From Toxorhynchites rutilus septentrionalis (Eukaryota > Arthropoda > Insecta > Diptera > Culicidae): a stretch of 64,000 nucleotides of DNA. Position 1 is the first letter of the stretch; each line of letters starts with the position of its first letter. The stretch lies in the NCBI RefSeq assembly GCF_029784135.1, contig NC_073746.1, positions 142,480,556 through 142,544,555 of the forward strand, in the 5' to 3' direction. Positions 11,303 to 21,979 of the stretch are shown here, piece by piece. The notes beneath the pieces were generated by a model. It did no database searches, was not told where the DNA came from, and saw only the letters and a list, made by a program, of their open reading frames with translations. A program made the position numbers and the translations under genes.

Positions 11303-12901
11303 ATGGAGTATAGTGGAGGATCTCCAGAGATGGAGATCTCCGATAATGAATCTCATACAAGATCTGGGAAAAAACATAAACGAGTCCCTCATAAGGAAGA
11401 TAATTCTTCTGGGGACGAATCCGCTCATCCTACCAAGCCCCCCTCTAAGAAAATTGCAAGCCTTCCTTCTCAACCCACTGTTACTTCCACTCCCCCTCTC
11501 CCATCATCGATTTCGCTTCCCCCTTCTGATGCTTCCGATCCAACCCAATCCTCGTCCTCGTCCTCATCCTCATCCTCGTCCTCGTCCTCGTCCTCGTCTT
11601 CCCCCTCTGTTGTCTCCGCTCCACGTGTCAGAGTTTATCCAGAAGATGCACCTGGAACTGGCCCGTGGGTTGTTTTCCTCTGGCCAAAACCGAAAGGAAA
11701 AAACCTTAACGTGATTCAGATCATGAAAGATCTGGCCAGATACACTTCTGTATCTGAAATTCGCAGGGTTAGACCGAACAAATTGCGAGTTGTCGTGAAT
11801 GATCGGAAACACGCAAACGAGACTGTTGCTGATCAATATTTCACTCTCGAATATCGAACATTTATACCCTCCCATAACGTAGAAATTGAGGGGGTGATAA
11901 CTGAAACGGGTCTGACGAGCGAACAAATAAAAGCAGAAGGAAAAGGCAAGTTCAAGAAGCTCCCCTCAATGGAAGGGAAAATCTTGGACTGTCGCCAACT
12001 CGGGAAACTTTCCCATGATGGGGACCAAACTAAATTTACGCCGTCCGACTCGTTTCGAGTCACCTTTGCTGGTGCCGCCCTCCCTGACTACGTAATGGTG
12101 GACAAATTGAGACTACCTGTGCGACTCTTCGTGCCAAAGCCCATGACTTGCAACAAATGCAAGTCAGTTGGTCACACTTCGGATTATTGTGCCAACAAGG
12201 AGCGCTGTGCCACTTGCGGAGAGCAACATGAGGGGAAATCCTGCAGTGCGACTGAGCATAAATGTCCATATTGCGGGGGATCTCCACATGAGCTCTCAGC
12301 TTGTGAAACTTACAAGAGTCGCTGGGAGAAACAGAAGCGCTCTTTAAAGGAACGCTCGAAGCGCACATTTGCGGAAATTTTAAAGGGCGCTTCGCCACTG
12401 AACCAACAACAAGAACAACCAATCTCAACAAACAATACCTTTTCCACGTTGCCAGTTGATGAAATGGAAGCGGACACAGCTAGCGGGGGCACACCGTTTA
12501 TTTTCAAAGGGAATCCCCGGCGCAAAAATGTGACCACTCCCAAAGTTCAAGAGCAAGTCCCCACGGTTATATCCTCTGTTAGCTTGCCTAAAAAATCGAG
12601 TGCAGCGGACAAGCAAAACCAGGTTCCTCCTGGCTTCCGTGGGAATATTTCATCTTCGATCGACCCAGCACTCGAGGGGACATCAAAAACCCCAACTGTC
12701 CCTGTTTTTCCGTCTAGCTCAACTTCCCAATCGGGATTTATAAAGTTGTCTGACCTTTTGGATCAAATCTTCAAGTGTTTTAATGTTTCCGACTCCATCA
12801 GAACCATTGTCATCTCAATGCTTCCAGTATTAAAGACAATTTTGCAACAATTGATGCAAACATGGCCCCTCCTTGCAATGATTATCTCTCTTGATGTCTA
12901 A
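11303..12901 (+). CDS. LINE ORF1 protein (Gag-like nucleic-acid-binding protein)
   Basis: This intact 532-codon frame would encode the RNA-binding partner of ORF2 that packages element RNA. The N-terminal quarter is acidic and Ser/Pro-rich, with a run of about 20 serines coded by a TCCTCG microsatellite near residues 80-100. A central region (VFLWPKP to about residue 250) resembles the pre-zinc-finger domain of I-type ORF1 proteins. Three Cys-rich knuckles follow at about residues 283-335: CNKCKSVGHTSDYC, CATCGEQHEGKSC and CPYCGGSPHELSAC. The C-terminal 200 residues are low-complexity. The start at 11303 gives the full length, lies after a 510-bp leader and is the first in-frame ATG. The stop overlaps the ORF2 start by 11 bases, a usual LINE arrangement. 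It is intact while ORF2 is dead. Confidence 0.88.
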   Translation: MEYSGGSPEMEISDNESHTRSGKKHKRVPHKEDNSSGDESAHPTKPPSKKIASLPSQPTVTSTPPLPSSISLPPSDASDPTQSSSSSSSSSSSSSSSSSSPSVVSAPRVRVYPEDAPGTGPWVVFLWPKPKGKNLNVIQIMKDLARYTSVSEIRRVRPNKLRVVVNDRKHANETVADQYFTLEYRTFIPSHNVEIEGVITETGLTSEQIKAEGKGKFKKLPSMEGKILDCRQLGKLSHDGDQTKFTPSDSFRVTFAGAALPDYVMVDKLRLPVRLFVPKPMTCNKCKSVGHTSDYCANKERCATCGEQHEGKSCSATEHKCPYCGGSPHELSACETYKSRWEKQKRSLKERSKRTFAEILKGASPLNQQQEQPISTNNTFSTLPVDEMEADTASGGTPFIFKGNPRRKNVTTPKVQEQVPTVISSVSLPKKSSAADKQNQVPPGFRGNISSSIDPALEGTSKTPTVPVFPSSSTSQSGFIKLSDLLDQIFKCFNVSDSIRTIVISMLPVLKTILQQLMQTWPLLAMIISLDV

Positions 12902-15900
12902 TTCAAATAGAGAGGTCGGAGATATCACTGTTTTACAGTGGAATTGTCGTAGTCTTATCCCTAAATTGGATACATTCAAATTTCTAATTCATAAACTCAA
13001 TTGTGATGTTTTTGCTCTGTCCGAAACTTGGCTTTCTTCGCGAGATGATATCTCTTTCCACGATTTTAATATTATACGCTTGGACCGTGATGATAGATAC
13101 GGAGGGGTACTTTTGGGGATCAATAAGTGCCACTCATTTTTTCGAATTGACCTTCTACCTATTGGAGGGATCGAAGCTGTTGCTTGTCATGCAAACATCA
13201 GAGGCAAAGACCTCTGTATTGTCGGCTTGTATTGGCCTCCGAGAGCTGCGGTTAGCCGCAAACAACTTGATGATCCTGAGCCACGATTGATCTTGGGAGA
13301 CTTCAACTCTCACGGAACTGCCTGGGGGGAACAGTACGACGACAATCGTTCATTGTTGATATATGACCTTTGTAACAGCTTCAATATGACCGTTTTGAAC
13401 ACTGGGGAAACAACACGTGTACCTAAACCTCCTGCTAACCCAAGTGCTCTTGACCTCTCGCTTTGCTCGAATTCACTATCGTTAGATTGCAAGTGAAATG
13501 TAATCCAGAACCCCAACGGTAGTGATCACTTGCCAATCAAAATTTCCATCACCATTGGGTCGAATTTTTCTGAATCTATAAACATGGCATATGACCTCAC
13601 AAGACACATTGACTGGAAAAAATATGCGGACGCGATTGCTCTAGCCATCAATTCCAGAGATGGTTTACCTCCATTGGAGGAGTATAACTTCCTTTCTCGT
13701 TTGATCTATGACAGCGTGGTTCGCGCTCAAACGAAACCCATCCCAGGTTCCACCATTTCCCGAAGGCCTCCCAATCTATGGTGGGATAGCCAATGCTCCA
13801 AGCTTTATGTAGAAAAATCGAATGCATTTAAAGCTTTTCGGAAACGTGGAACCCCTGAAAATTTTCAAACGTATTTAGCCCTTGAAGATCAATTTAAAAA
13901 CTTAATCAAAGGGAAAAAACGTGCTTATTGGCGAAATTTCGTGGGAGGTTTGTCACGAGAAACGTCAATGAAAAAATTATGGAAAGTGGCTCGAAACATG
14001 AGAAATCGCTCTTCAACGAATGAAAGCGAAGAATATTCACATCGATGGATTTTTAATTTTGCACGGAAGGTTTGTCCTGATTCCGCTCCTGTGCAAAAAA
14101 TTGTTCGAGAAATACCACAAGGTAGGTGCGATCTTGATTCCGAGTTTTCGATGGTAGAATTCTCTCTTGCTCTGCTTTCATGTAACAATTCTGCTCCGGG
14201 ATCGGATAGAATTAAGTTCAACTTGCTGGAAAATCTCCCTGATGTGGCGAAACATCGCTTGTTGAATTTATTCAATCGGTTTCTGGAGAATAATATTGTT
14301 CCAGATAATTGGAGACAAGTACGAGTTATAGCTATTCAAAAACCCGGAAAACCCGCGTCTGACTTCAATTCGTACCGCCCAATAGCAATGCTGTCTTGTA
14401 TACGGAAATTGTTGGAGAAAATGATCTTGTTTCGCCTTGATCGATGGGTTGAAACGAATGGCTTACTCTCAGATACACAATATGGGTTCCGCAGGGGCAA
14501 GGGGACGAATGATTGTCTTGCGTTGCTTTCTTCAGAAATTCAAATGGTTTACGCCGAAAAAAAACAAACGGCTTCAGTATTCTTGGACATAAAGGGGGCC
14601 TTTGATTCTGTTTCAATAGAGGTTTTGTCAGACAAATTACACTCTCGGGGTCTGCCGCCTCTATTGTTATATAACATGTTATATAACTTGCTTTGTGAGA
14701 AGCATTTGAACTTTTCTCACGGAGATTCGGCAGTATGTCGGGTCTCTTACATGGGCCTCCCCCAGGGCTCATGTTTAAGCCCCCTTTTGTACAACTTCTA
14801 TGTAAGCGACATCGACAATTGCCTTACACAAAATTGCAGCCTAAGACAACTTGCAGATGATGGAGTGGTGTCTGTCGTAGGATCAAACGAATCCGACCTG
14901 CAAGGACCCTTACAAGATACTTTGAACAATTTTTCAACCTGGGCCCCTAGCCCAATGGAATTCTCCACGGAGAAAACAGAGATGGTGGTTTTTTCTAGGA
15001 AGCATAGACCAGCAAAACCAAAGCTTCAACTTTTGGGTAAACCGATCACTCATGCTATGTCATTCAAGTATCTTGGGGTCTGGTTCGACTCCAAATGTAC
15101 TTGGAGGGGCCCATATTAGGTATCTGAGTAAAAAATGCCAACAAAGAATAAACTTTCTCCGTACAATTACCGGCACCTGGTGGGGAGCCCACCCCGAAGA
15201 TCTTATAATGTTGTATCGAACAACTATTCTCTCAGTGATGGAGTATGGCAGTTTCTGTTTTCAATCAGCTGCCAAAACACACCTCATTAAACTCGAGCGA
15301 ATTCAGTATCTTTGTCTCCGTATCGCGTTGGGATGTATGCCCTCAACGCATACCATGAGTCTGGAGGTTTTGGCAGGCCTACTCCCACTAAAATATCGCT
15401 TCAAATTATTATCTCTTCGGTTCTTCATCCGGTGTAAGGTCATGAACCCATTGGTGATCGGAAATTTTGAGCAGCTGATCGAGCTAAATTTTCACTCCGG
15501 ATTCATGAGTTCATATCATGAATTCATCTCCATGCAGGTTGATCCTTCTTCGTATATTCCCACTTCGTTTCCCTGACTACATCAATTCCTCTGTGCATTT
15601 TGATCTGTCCATGAAGCAAGATATCCATGGATATTCAGATTCCCAACGATCGAGGATCGCTCCAACGATCTTCGATGAAAAGTATGGGGGTATCAATTGT
15701 GATAATATGTACTTTACTGATGGGTCCACTATAAACGAGTCCACAGGATTTGGAGTGTTCAACGAATTTTTTAGCACCTCACACAGTCTTCAGAATCCTT
15801 GCTCAGTGTATATTGCTGAATTGGCAGCAATTCATTGGGCGCTGGACAGCGTCGCCTCACGACCTGTTGAACACTATTACATTGTAACGGATAGTCTTAG

Positions 15901-16558
15901 CTCTGTCGAAGCTATCCGTTCAGTGAGGCCGGAAAAGCACTCGCCGTACTTCCTTGAAAGAATACGAGAAATTTTGAGTGCTTTATCCAGACGCTGTTAT
16001 GTCATTACCTTTATCTGGGTCCCTTCACATTGCTCCATTCCGGGTAATGAGAAGGCTGACTCATTAGCAAAGGTAGGTGCAATTGAAGGCGATATTTATC
16101 AGCGTCAAATCGCCTTCAATGAATTTTATTCTTTAGTCCGCAAAAATACCATCGCTAACTGGCAACGCAAGTGGAATGAAGATGAATTGGGCCGGTGGTT
16201 TCACTCGATTATCCCTAAGGTTAGCCTCAAACCGTGGTTCAAAAGTCTAGACTTGAGTCGGGACTTTATTCGCACCTTCTCCTGACTCATGTCCAATCAC
16301 TGTTCGTTAGATGCACTACTCTTTCGTTTCAATCTTGCCAGCAGCAATCTCTGCGTTTGTGGCCAAGGTTATCACGACATCGAGCACGTTGTTTGGTCGT
16401 GCGAGGTGTATCTGGTCGCCAGATCGAATTTAGAAAACTCCCTTCGGGCCCGAGGAAGACAGCCCAATGTGCCGGTGAGAGATGTGTTGGCTCGGTTAGA
16501 CCTTGATTACATGTCCCATATATATGTTTTCCTTAAAGCTATAGATCTTCGTGTGTGA
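12891..16558 (+). pseudogene. LINE ORF2 (endonuclease, reverse transcriptase, RNase H), broken
   Basis: The domains are in I-clade order. An AP endonuclease (12891-13560) shows LQWNCRS, SETWL, LGDFNSHG and GSDHLPI. A reverse transcriptase (13600-15100) shows KPGKPASDFNSYRPIAML, LDIKGAFDSV, GLPQGSCLSPLLYNFYV and the catalytic LADDG. An RNase H domain (15700-16080) shows TDGS, AELAAI, TDSLSS and GNEKADSLAK. A C-terminal CVCGQGYHDIEHVVWSC knuckle follows. Four lesions inactivate it: an in-frame TGA at 13494-13496 (expected Trp), a frameshift near 15103, another near 15572, and an in-frame TGA at 16283-16285 (expected Arg). Both TGAs fit single G-to-A or C-to-T changes. The endonuclease also looks shortened by a small deletion near 13270. 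The protein would nick DNA and prime reverse transcription at the target; this copy cannot. Confidence 0.9.
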
Positions 16559-17594
16559 TTGTCCCTACATCCTTATACCCTCCTTTCCTTCCTTTGCGGG
16601 TAATTCGTCCCCTTGCTATAAATAGTAGAATAAGTTGAAATGTAAATACACTATAGATATACGAATAGATTTATGAAATGAGTGTTCATCAACATTGTTA
16701 CAATTTCGTTATATCCCATCCTTCTCCTAAAAATATGTCACCCTCCTAAACTCGAGTACACCGCGAGTAATCGGTTTTCCACCTTACTAACCATAGATGT
16801 AAGAAAATTGTTTATATATATATATATAGTTTTAAAATTATATTTAAGAATTCGGCTCCTTTAAACTTAAGTAACTGAGCCTGTAAAAATAAACGAATTA
16901 ATAAAAAAAAAACTTCAATGTGCCTAATTTGGTTTCATTTGCTTGATTAATTCGCGCGTAATGTAGAAATTCGTGTTTCATTTGTATGGCAGCCCCCCTT
17001 AGAAAGGGGGGGTGGAGAGTCTAACCATCATAGAAACATTTAAAACTTTCACATGCCAAATTTGGTTTCATTCGCTTGATTGATTCGTGCGTAATGTAGA
17101 AATTTGTGTTTCATTTGTATGGCAGCCATCCCACCTTAGAGAGGAGGGTGGAGTGTCCAACCATTATAGAAACATTTATTGCACCCTTAAACTTCCATAT
17201 GCTTAATTTGGTTTCATTTGCTTCATTAGTTCTCGAGTAATGCAGAAATTTGTGTTTCATTTGTATGGCAGACCCCCCCCCCCCCCTAGGAGAGGGGGGT
17301 GGAGTGTCTAACCACCATAGACACATTTATTGCACCCTAAAACCTCAATGTGCCTAATTTGGTGTCATTTGCTTGAATAATTCTCGAGTAATGCAGAAAT
17401 TTGTGTTTCAGTTGTATGGCAGCCCTCCTCATATGGGGGGGGGGGGGGGTGTTGTGGTCTCAAATTATCACGAAAACCTTCCCCGGGCCCAAAAACCCCT
17501 ACATACCAATTTTCATGTTGATCGGTTCAGTAGTTTCCGAGTCCATACAAATCAGACAGACAGACACACACACAGAAATCCATTTTTATATATA

Positions 17595-18925
17595 TATAGA
17601 CCGTTCCAGAAAGTATGGGCACACTTGAAAATTACTCTAACATGCGCATTTTACGTTTTATGAAGCAATTTTATTCAGCAAATATGTTCTCTATTATCTC
17701 TAGATACAAAAAATAATAACAAAACCTTCATTTGATTAATCATATTCAAGATGGCGAACTTTTCCTCGTACGTGCGCCATAAGCTTTTGCACAGATGAGT
17801 TTCCGACGCTTGCGGCTGCTTTATTCCAGTCTTTTTGAAACTGAGTCACTGTAGTCGATGGCTTAACATGTTTCCTGAGGTACCCCTTCACTAGAGCCCA
17901 AAAAGTTTCAATTGGGCGTATTTCCGGGCAATTTGGAGGATTCATGTGCTTCGGAACAACATTGACCTCATTATCTTCAAACCACTGCAGCGTAGCTTTG
18001 GCGTAGTGGCAGGATGCCAAATCTGGCCAAAAAACTACTGGATCCTTGTGTTGACGGATCAGAGGCAGCAATCTTTTTTGCAAACACTCTTCGATGTATA
18101 TTTGTGTATTCAAAGTAGCAGTTGTGACGAAAGGTTGGGAAAATTTACCACACTGACATATTGCTTGCCACACCATGGCTTTTTTACCGAATTTTTCGGT
18201 ATAAATCGATGTTTCCGTTTCCTCAAGATTTTTCCCTTCCTTTACCGTATAAAACTGCGGCCCCGGCAAAGTTTTGTAGTTCAGTTTTACATAGGTTTCA
18301 TCATCCATTATAATGCAGTTTTTATTCTTGCTCAGGATACTGTCGTACAACTTTCTGGCCCTTGGTTCACTGATGCGGCTTGTTGTGGACTTCTCTTTGG
18401 CTTCCGTTGCTTCCTGTATGTCTTTAGGCCAAGTCTTCCCTTAGCACGCACAACATTTGAAGTAGATGTTCCCACTTTTTTTGCTACGTCGCGTACCGAT
18501 GCCGAAGGTTTGGTAGTAAATGCTTCTTGTATCTTTTTGTCGTGTTTTGGGCATACTAGACCACGTTTCCGGCCAGTTTTCGGCAGATCCAGAAAGGAAT
18601 TCTCCACACCATACTTACGGATCGCAGTTCGAACAGCTTTAACGCTTACGCCTTCCTGTTTCGCCAGTTTTCTCAGGGACAATCCAGGAACTGTAGTCCA
18701 TTTGTGCACAATTTGTTTACGATGTGATAAAAATCGACGATGTTTACGAAAATTTACGAAACTTTACGAAAATTTACGATGTGATAAAAATCGACTGTGT
18801 TTGCACCAAAATGAAGCAGAGAGTGTAAATAAACGGACGTATCCCAACACGGTCACAGAAAACTATTTACAATTGAACGGCAGCGTTCTTCCAGTGTGCC
18901 CATACTTTCTGGAACGGTCTATATA
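17595..18925 (-). mobile_element. Tc1/mariner DD37E element, first family
   Basis: Terminal inverted repeats of about 33 bp start GACCGTTCCAGAAAGTATGG on the left (17599) and end CCATACTTTCTGGAACGGTC on the right (18920). They are preceded by TATA on both sides, so the exact TA target site is ambiguous by a few bases. It sits in the (TA)n tail of the mini-me-like element. The single gene runs on the minus strand and is frameshifted. Near the right end (18720-18800) a short stretch with TGTGATAAAAATCGAC and TTTACGAAA is repeated in tandem. Confidence 0.9.
17736..18709 (-). pseudogene. DD37E transposase, frameshifted
   Basis: Two overlapping minus-strand frames make one transposase. The first (18332-18709, 125 codons) holds the paired helix-turn-helix DNA-binding part: LSLRKLAKQEGVSVKAVRTA, and SVRDVAKKVGTSTSNVVRAK. 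The second (17736-18350, 204 codons) holds the catalytic core: MDDETY, FWPDLASCHY and RPIETFWAL. Exactly 37 residues separate the aspartate of WPDLA from the glutamate of PIET, giving the DD37E triad known from mosquito ITmD37E elements. A one-base indel near 18350-18360 breaks the frame, and no good ATG precedes the first frame. All three catalytic residues survive, so inactivation is fairly recent. Confidence 0.88.
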
Positions 18926-19712
18926 GATAAGCAGTATCGATACCTGTAAATGATGTTAAAATGAAGCCCATACCACAAAGAATGTCAGGGTTTTAATTAT
19001 TCTATTATTTGTAACATTGAAGTTCAGTATATTTACATTTAAAAATGAAGTGTTCGGAATTTGAGACTATTCGGAATATGAGACTAAACGGTATTTAATT
19101 CTGTAAAATTTTCTGAAAAACTCTGTATATCTGTATTTTAGCAAAACAGTCTGTATCAAAAAACTAACGGAAAAAAATAAAATAAAGGTTTATCTTACTT
19201 TTCTGAATTAATTTTTCTTATTTATGGGCTGCATCAAAACAAAAAAAAATGTATGATGTTTATACATGATTTTGTTGAACGCAGCCTTCAATTTCATTCT
19301 TGACGGTCCATCTTGAGCCGATACATGATTATTTGCATTCAAAATAGAGTCATTGTGGAAGCCGACCGATTTCTGGACTTTGTTTAGCAATGGATACAAA
19401 AATTTCCCATCACACCTTTGATTTGAAGGTCAACTACCTAGCTGTATTCATCTTCTTCACAAAGAATCAAGACAACATTTTTTATAAATCGAGATAGCTT
19501 CATGACTCAAAGAAATGAAAACAAAGTTTATTAGTAAGAAGGTAGATAGATAAAATGTACTATAATAAATTGAATATTTAAAATTGAATTTAAACAAAAA
19601 TCTGTAAAACATCTATCTTTGCTAAAAATCTGTGATTCCGTATATACAGATTCTGTATCTGAAATTTGGCGATAAATCTGTAAAATACAGAATATACTGT
19701 GTGGCAACCCTG

Positions 19713-20888
19713 GGTCTAGCTTGCAAGATAAAATGTAAAATGTACCGAATTGTCTCATTTTTTTCAACTCATTTATTTGTACGTCTCGATTGCGTTAGCT
19801 TCACAGGGCCGAAAGATCATTTTATAAATTTGTTGTTCATAAATGGTATCTTAATATCTAACATCTTAACCTTAATTTTGATATCTAAATATTTGATAGC
19901 TTTAATCGAACCGATTAATTAAATAATATCTCAACCCTCTTCAAACTAACCCCGTCTTTAGACGGGCTTCACGGATTTTAGACTTACCTTGGCGAAGGAG
20001 TCCGCTTTCGCATTGCCAGGAGTTGAACAATGAGAGGGGACCCATACAAAGGTTATCTTTTTCGATCTTCCGCTCAGTGCACTCATCTGCTACCTAATTT
20101 TTGTGAGGAAATAAGATGGGTGCCTACCAGTTTCCATCGGACGAAGAGCCTCAATTGGAGAATTCTCTCCTTGTTGATTATTGTCCATTGTCGGGGAACA
20201 AAACTATTATTATCACATAAAATTTGATACTTTTTTTTAGCATGCGCGATTTAGCACGATTTTCTTCAAATGTGCCCCGTCTCATTCTAAAATGTATCCC
20301 TAGTCTGTATTGGCAAAAATGAGCGTGGTGTATCTTTGACATCAAACATAACGCAACAAAATCGAGGTTTTGCGAGATTGACTGTTAAAGTATCAACACA
20401 ATTAACTCTATGCGCGTTTATATTCGCCTGACTTGCGCTTTTGGCTTTATTGAAGTAAAATATGGCGTTTTTTCTCTCATCTTCGACGAGTGTTTAAACT
20501 AAATTAAGTCAAGCAATCACAACCGTGTCTAAGTTACTATATTTATTACAATGTCTTATCTTTCTTATGCCAACTACCTTAGTCCAATTGCTCTCATACA
20601 TCGAGACATATCGATCCTTACAATAATCTATCGGAAGCATTATGAATTTAGCATTATGGATTTTTTTAATTATGGATAATGCACATTAATGGACATTAAA
20701 ACTCAACAAATGGACATGAAAACTCATCAAACGCTGTAGCTTACCGATTAATAATCAATTTTAGCACCGTATAACAGTTCTTCGGTATCTACGGAGAACT
20801 ATTTTTTCTTCAGAAATTTCTCTTCTAGGTAACACAGGTTCATGGAAGAAGTTTTTGAAAAAAATATCGCCGTCGACAGACTCTTGAG
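19713..20888. other. Mariner remnant and unassigned AT-rich DNA
   Basis: After the TIR element, mariner-like sequence resumes (GGTCTAGCTTGCAAGATAAA, matching 21750) but fades out after about 19800. At 19948 the palindrome CCCGTCTTTAGACGGG is followed by CTTCACG, a motif found again at 58088. No gene is recognisable; frames of 60-96 codons here are unsupported. Confidence 0.45.
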
Positions 20889-21061
20889 TTGGGTGGCAGC
20901 GAAAATCGTCATTTAAAATTTTAAAAACCCGTCCATGTACATTTTGTTTATTGGCCCAAAAAATGACCTGTGCAAAGTTTCAGCTCAATTGGACATGATT
21001 AAGGGGTGCCTCAAAGCTCTCAAAGTGAAATTTGGAAAATCGATTTTTTTTCGATGCCAAA
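20889..21061 (+). mobile_element. Partial copy (one arm) of the 21304-21704 MITE
   Basis: GGGTGGCAGCGAAAAT, CCATGTACATTTTGT, GACCTGTGCAAAGTTTCAGC, and TTTTTTCGATGCCAAATGA occur in the same order as in the left arm of the complete MITE at 21304. The right arm is absent. Confidence 0.75.
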
Positions 21062-21140
21062 TGATGCGAGTGGTATTCGCAAGTGCAAGTCGGAGATAAT
21101 TTCATTGACGAAACATTTCCCCCTCCAGAATGGGAATCGA
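21062..21140 (-). mobile_element. SINE fragment (Feilai-like)
   Basis: GCAAGTGCAAGTCGGAG, AATTTC.TTGACGAAA and CCAGAATGGGAATCGAA match the tRNA-proximal part of the SINE at 30136-30420 in the same orientation. Neither end is complete. Confidence 0.65.
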
Positions 21141-21975
21141 ACGTTTTTGGTCAACATCTAGCTTCAAACGGTTCAGTTGTTGGCAGTAGATATCTGGATT
21201 TGATGTATCGTACTGAAACAAACAGATATTTAAAAAAAAAATTAGAAAAATTAAAACAAATTAAAATGGCTTGCACGTATATTTCTGTTACAGTATCGAT
21301 ACCAGGGTGGCAGCGAAAATGATCATGTCAAATTTCAAAAACCGACCATGTACATTTTGTACATAGGCCCAAAAAAAATGACCTGTGCAAAGTTTCAGCT
21401 CAATTGAGAATGACATTTAGAAAATCGATTTTTTTTTTCGATGCCAAATGACTTAAAAATGTATAAAAAAAATGTATGTCGAGATCTGGTGTTATCTCGA
21501 AAACAAATTTTTGGTCGAAAATCGACTTTTTGGGACCTGAATGTCCAAAAATCAAAACTTTGGGTGCATTGAGGTACCCCTAAATCATGTCCGATTGATC
21601 TGAAACTTTGCACAGATCATTTTTTTGGGCAAATAAACAAAATGTACATGGTCGGTTCTTTAAATTCGATAATGATTTTTTTTCCATACATCCATTGCCA
21701 CCCTAATCGACACCATAAACACCATTGACAATTTCAGCGGTCTGGCTTGGATTTTCGCCTTTACCAAAGATAAGTGTAAAATGTACAGAATTTTCTTTTT
21801 GTTGACTTCCATTGTTAACACTCTGTAACTCATGACTGAATGAAACAATAAAAAAAAGTAAAATATTTACAACGAGCATAAACTTTAAATTGTATGAGCG
21901 ATATCACGCGGGATATCGATCACTGTCTATCCACCATCTATCGAGAAAATAATGGATTACTTTTCCCCAACCCAA
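21141..21975 (-). pseudogene. Second mariner remnant with right TIR
   Basis: TTTTTGGTCAACATCTAGCTTCAAACGG aligns with 8665-8695, which encodes part of mariner transposase on the minus strand; here the frame is disrupted. CACCATTGACAATTTCAGCG (21720) matches 8800-8820. The mariner right terminus closes it at 21975, and a complete 401-bp MITE is inserted at 21304. Confidence 0.6.
21304..21704. mobile_element. 401-bp MITE with long inverted arms
   Basis: It starts AGGGTGGCAGCGAAAATGAT and ends CCATTGCCACCCT. The two arms are inverted over much of their length: CCATGTACATTTTGT and GACCTGTGCAAAGTTTCAGC in the left arm reappear as ACAAAATGTACATGG and GATCTGAAACTTTGCACAGA in the right arm. Flanks ATCGATACC and ATCGACACC look like an imperfect 8-9 bp target duplication. 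It is non-coding. Confidence 0.75.
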
Positions 21976-21979
21976 TATC

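Larger units (their letters stand above)
10788..16912 (+). mobile_element. Near full-length I-clade non-LTR retrotransposon
   Basis: This 6.1-kb element has a 5' UTR of about 510 bp, ORF1 (11303-12901), ORF2 (12891-16558, broken), a 350-bp 3' UTR and a short A-run at 16902-16912. It replaced part of one 150-bp unit: the host words CATTTA (left) and CTTCAATGTGCC (right) should be separated by TTGCACCCTAAAAC, so the insertion is associated with a small target deletion and no obvious duplication. An RNase H domain after the RT assigns it to the I clade. The 3' end (TGAGCC, then AAATAAA) resembles that of the fragment at 60509-61540. Confidence 0.88.
10335..17460 (+). repeat. About 150-bp tandem units with C-run/G-run hairpins, split by the LINE
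   Basis: Units at about 10335, 10480 and 10635, then after the LINE at 16913, 17060, 17200 and 17370, share ATGCAGAAATTTGTGTTTCA, TTTGTATGGCAGCC, a C-run, CTTAGAGA, a G-run, GTCTAACCATCATAGAAACA and TTTATTGCACCCTAAAACCT. Each C-run pairs with the following G-run across CTTAGAGA to give a potential hairpin. The units supply the empty-site sequence that defines the LINE insertion. Confidence 0.8.
9259..18928 (+). mobile_element. mini-me/DINE-like element containing a LINE and a Tc1 element
   Basis: The left end is ACTAGCTGACTCGGCAAACT at 9259. The right end has a (GACA)n/(CA)n microsatellite at about 17556-17575, then TTTTATATATATATAG, with the closing TATAGAT found beyond the Tc1 insertion at about 18928. 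Ends of this kind with internal (GTCY)n and (TA)n microsatellites are typical of insect mini-me/DINE elements, now often placed with Helentrons; that placement is inferred. Between the ends lie about seven tandem units of 150 bp. The second occurrence in the window is at 22791-25912. Confidence 0.6.
8829..19712. mobile_element. TIR element (AGGGTTGCCA ends) inside the mariner
   Basis: It begins AGGGTTGCCATAC at 8829 and ends GTGTGGCAACCCTG at 19712. A 9-bp direct repeat GGTCTAGCT flanks it (8820-8828 and 19713-19721), and the host sequence across the join is mariner DNA. Target duplications of 8-9 bp suggest a hAT-like element. Its own sequence amounts to only about 1.2 kb at the two ends (8829-9258 and 18929-19712), with recurring TCTCAAATTC and GGAAT.TGAGACTA words and no coding capacity, so it is a non-autonomous element that later took in the mini-me-like insertion. 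Confidence 0.7.
8276..21975 (-). mobile_element. mariner-type element split by nested insertions
   Basis: The left terminus TTAGGTTGGAGAAAAAGTAA at 8276 and the right terminus ending at 21975 (minus strand TTGGGTTGGGGAAAAGTAAT) are inverted repeats, each flanked by TA (8274-8275, 21976-21977). Transposase remnants lie on the minus strand at both ends. Its own sequence is interrupted by the 8829-19712 insertion and by the MITE at 21304. The stretch 8665-8828 is repeated in diverged form at 21150-21300 and 21705-21760, so two mariner copies or an internal duplication are involved; the outer TIRs may therefore come from two copies. Confidence 0.6.

Noticed and set aside
17946..18926. 326-codon plus-strand frame
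   Set aside because: It is antisense to the DD37E transposase, shows no domain, and ends in the element TIR.
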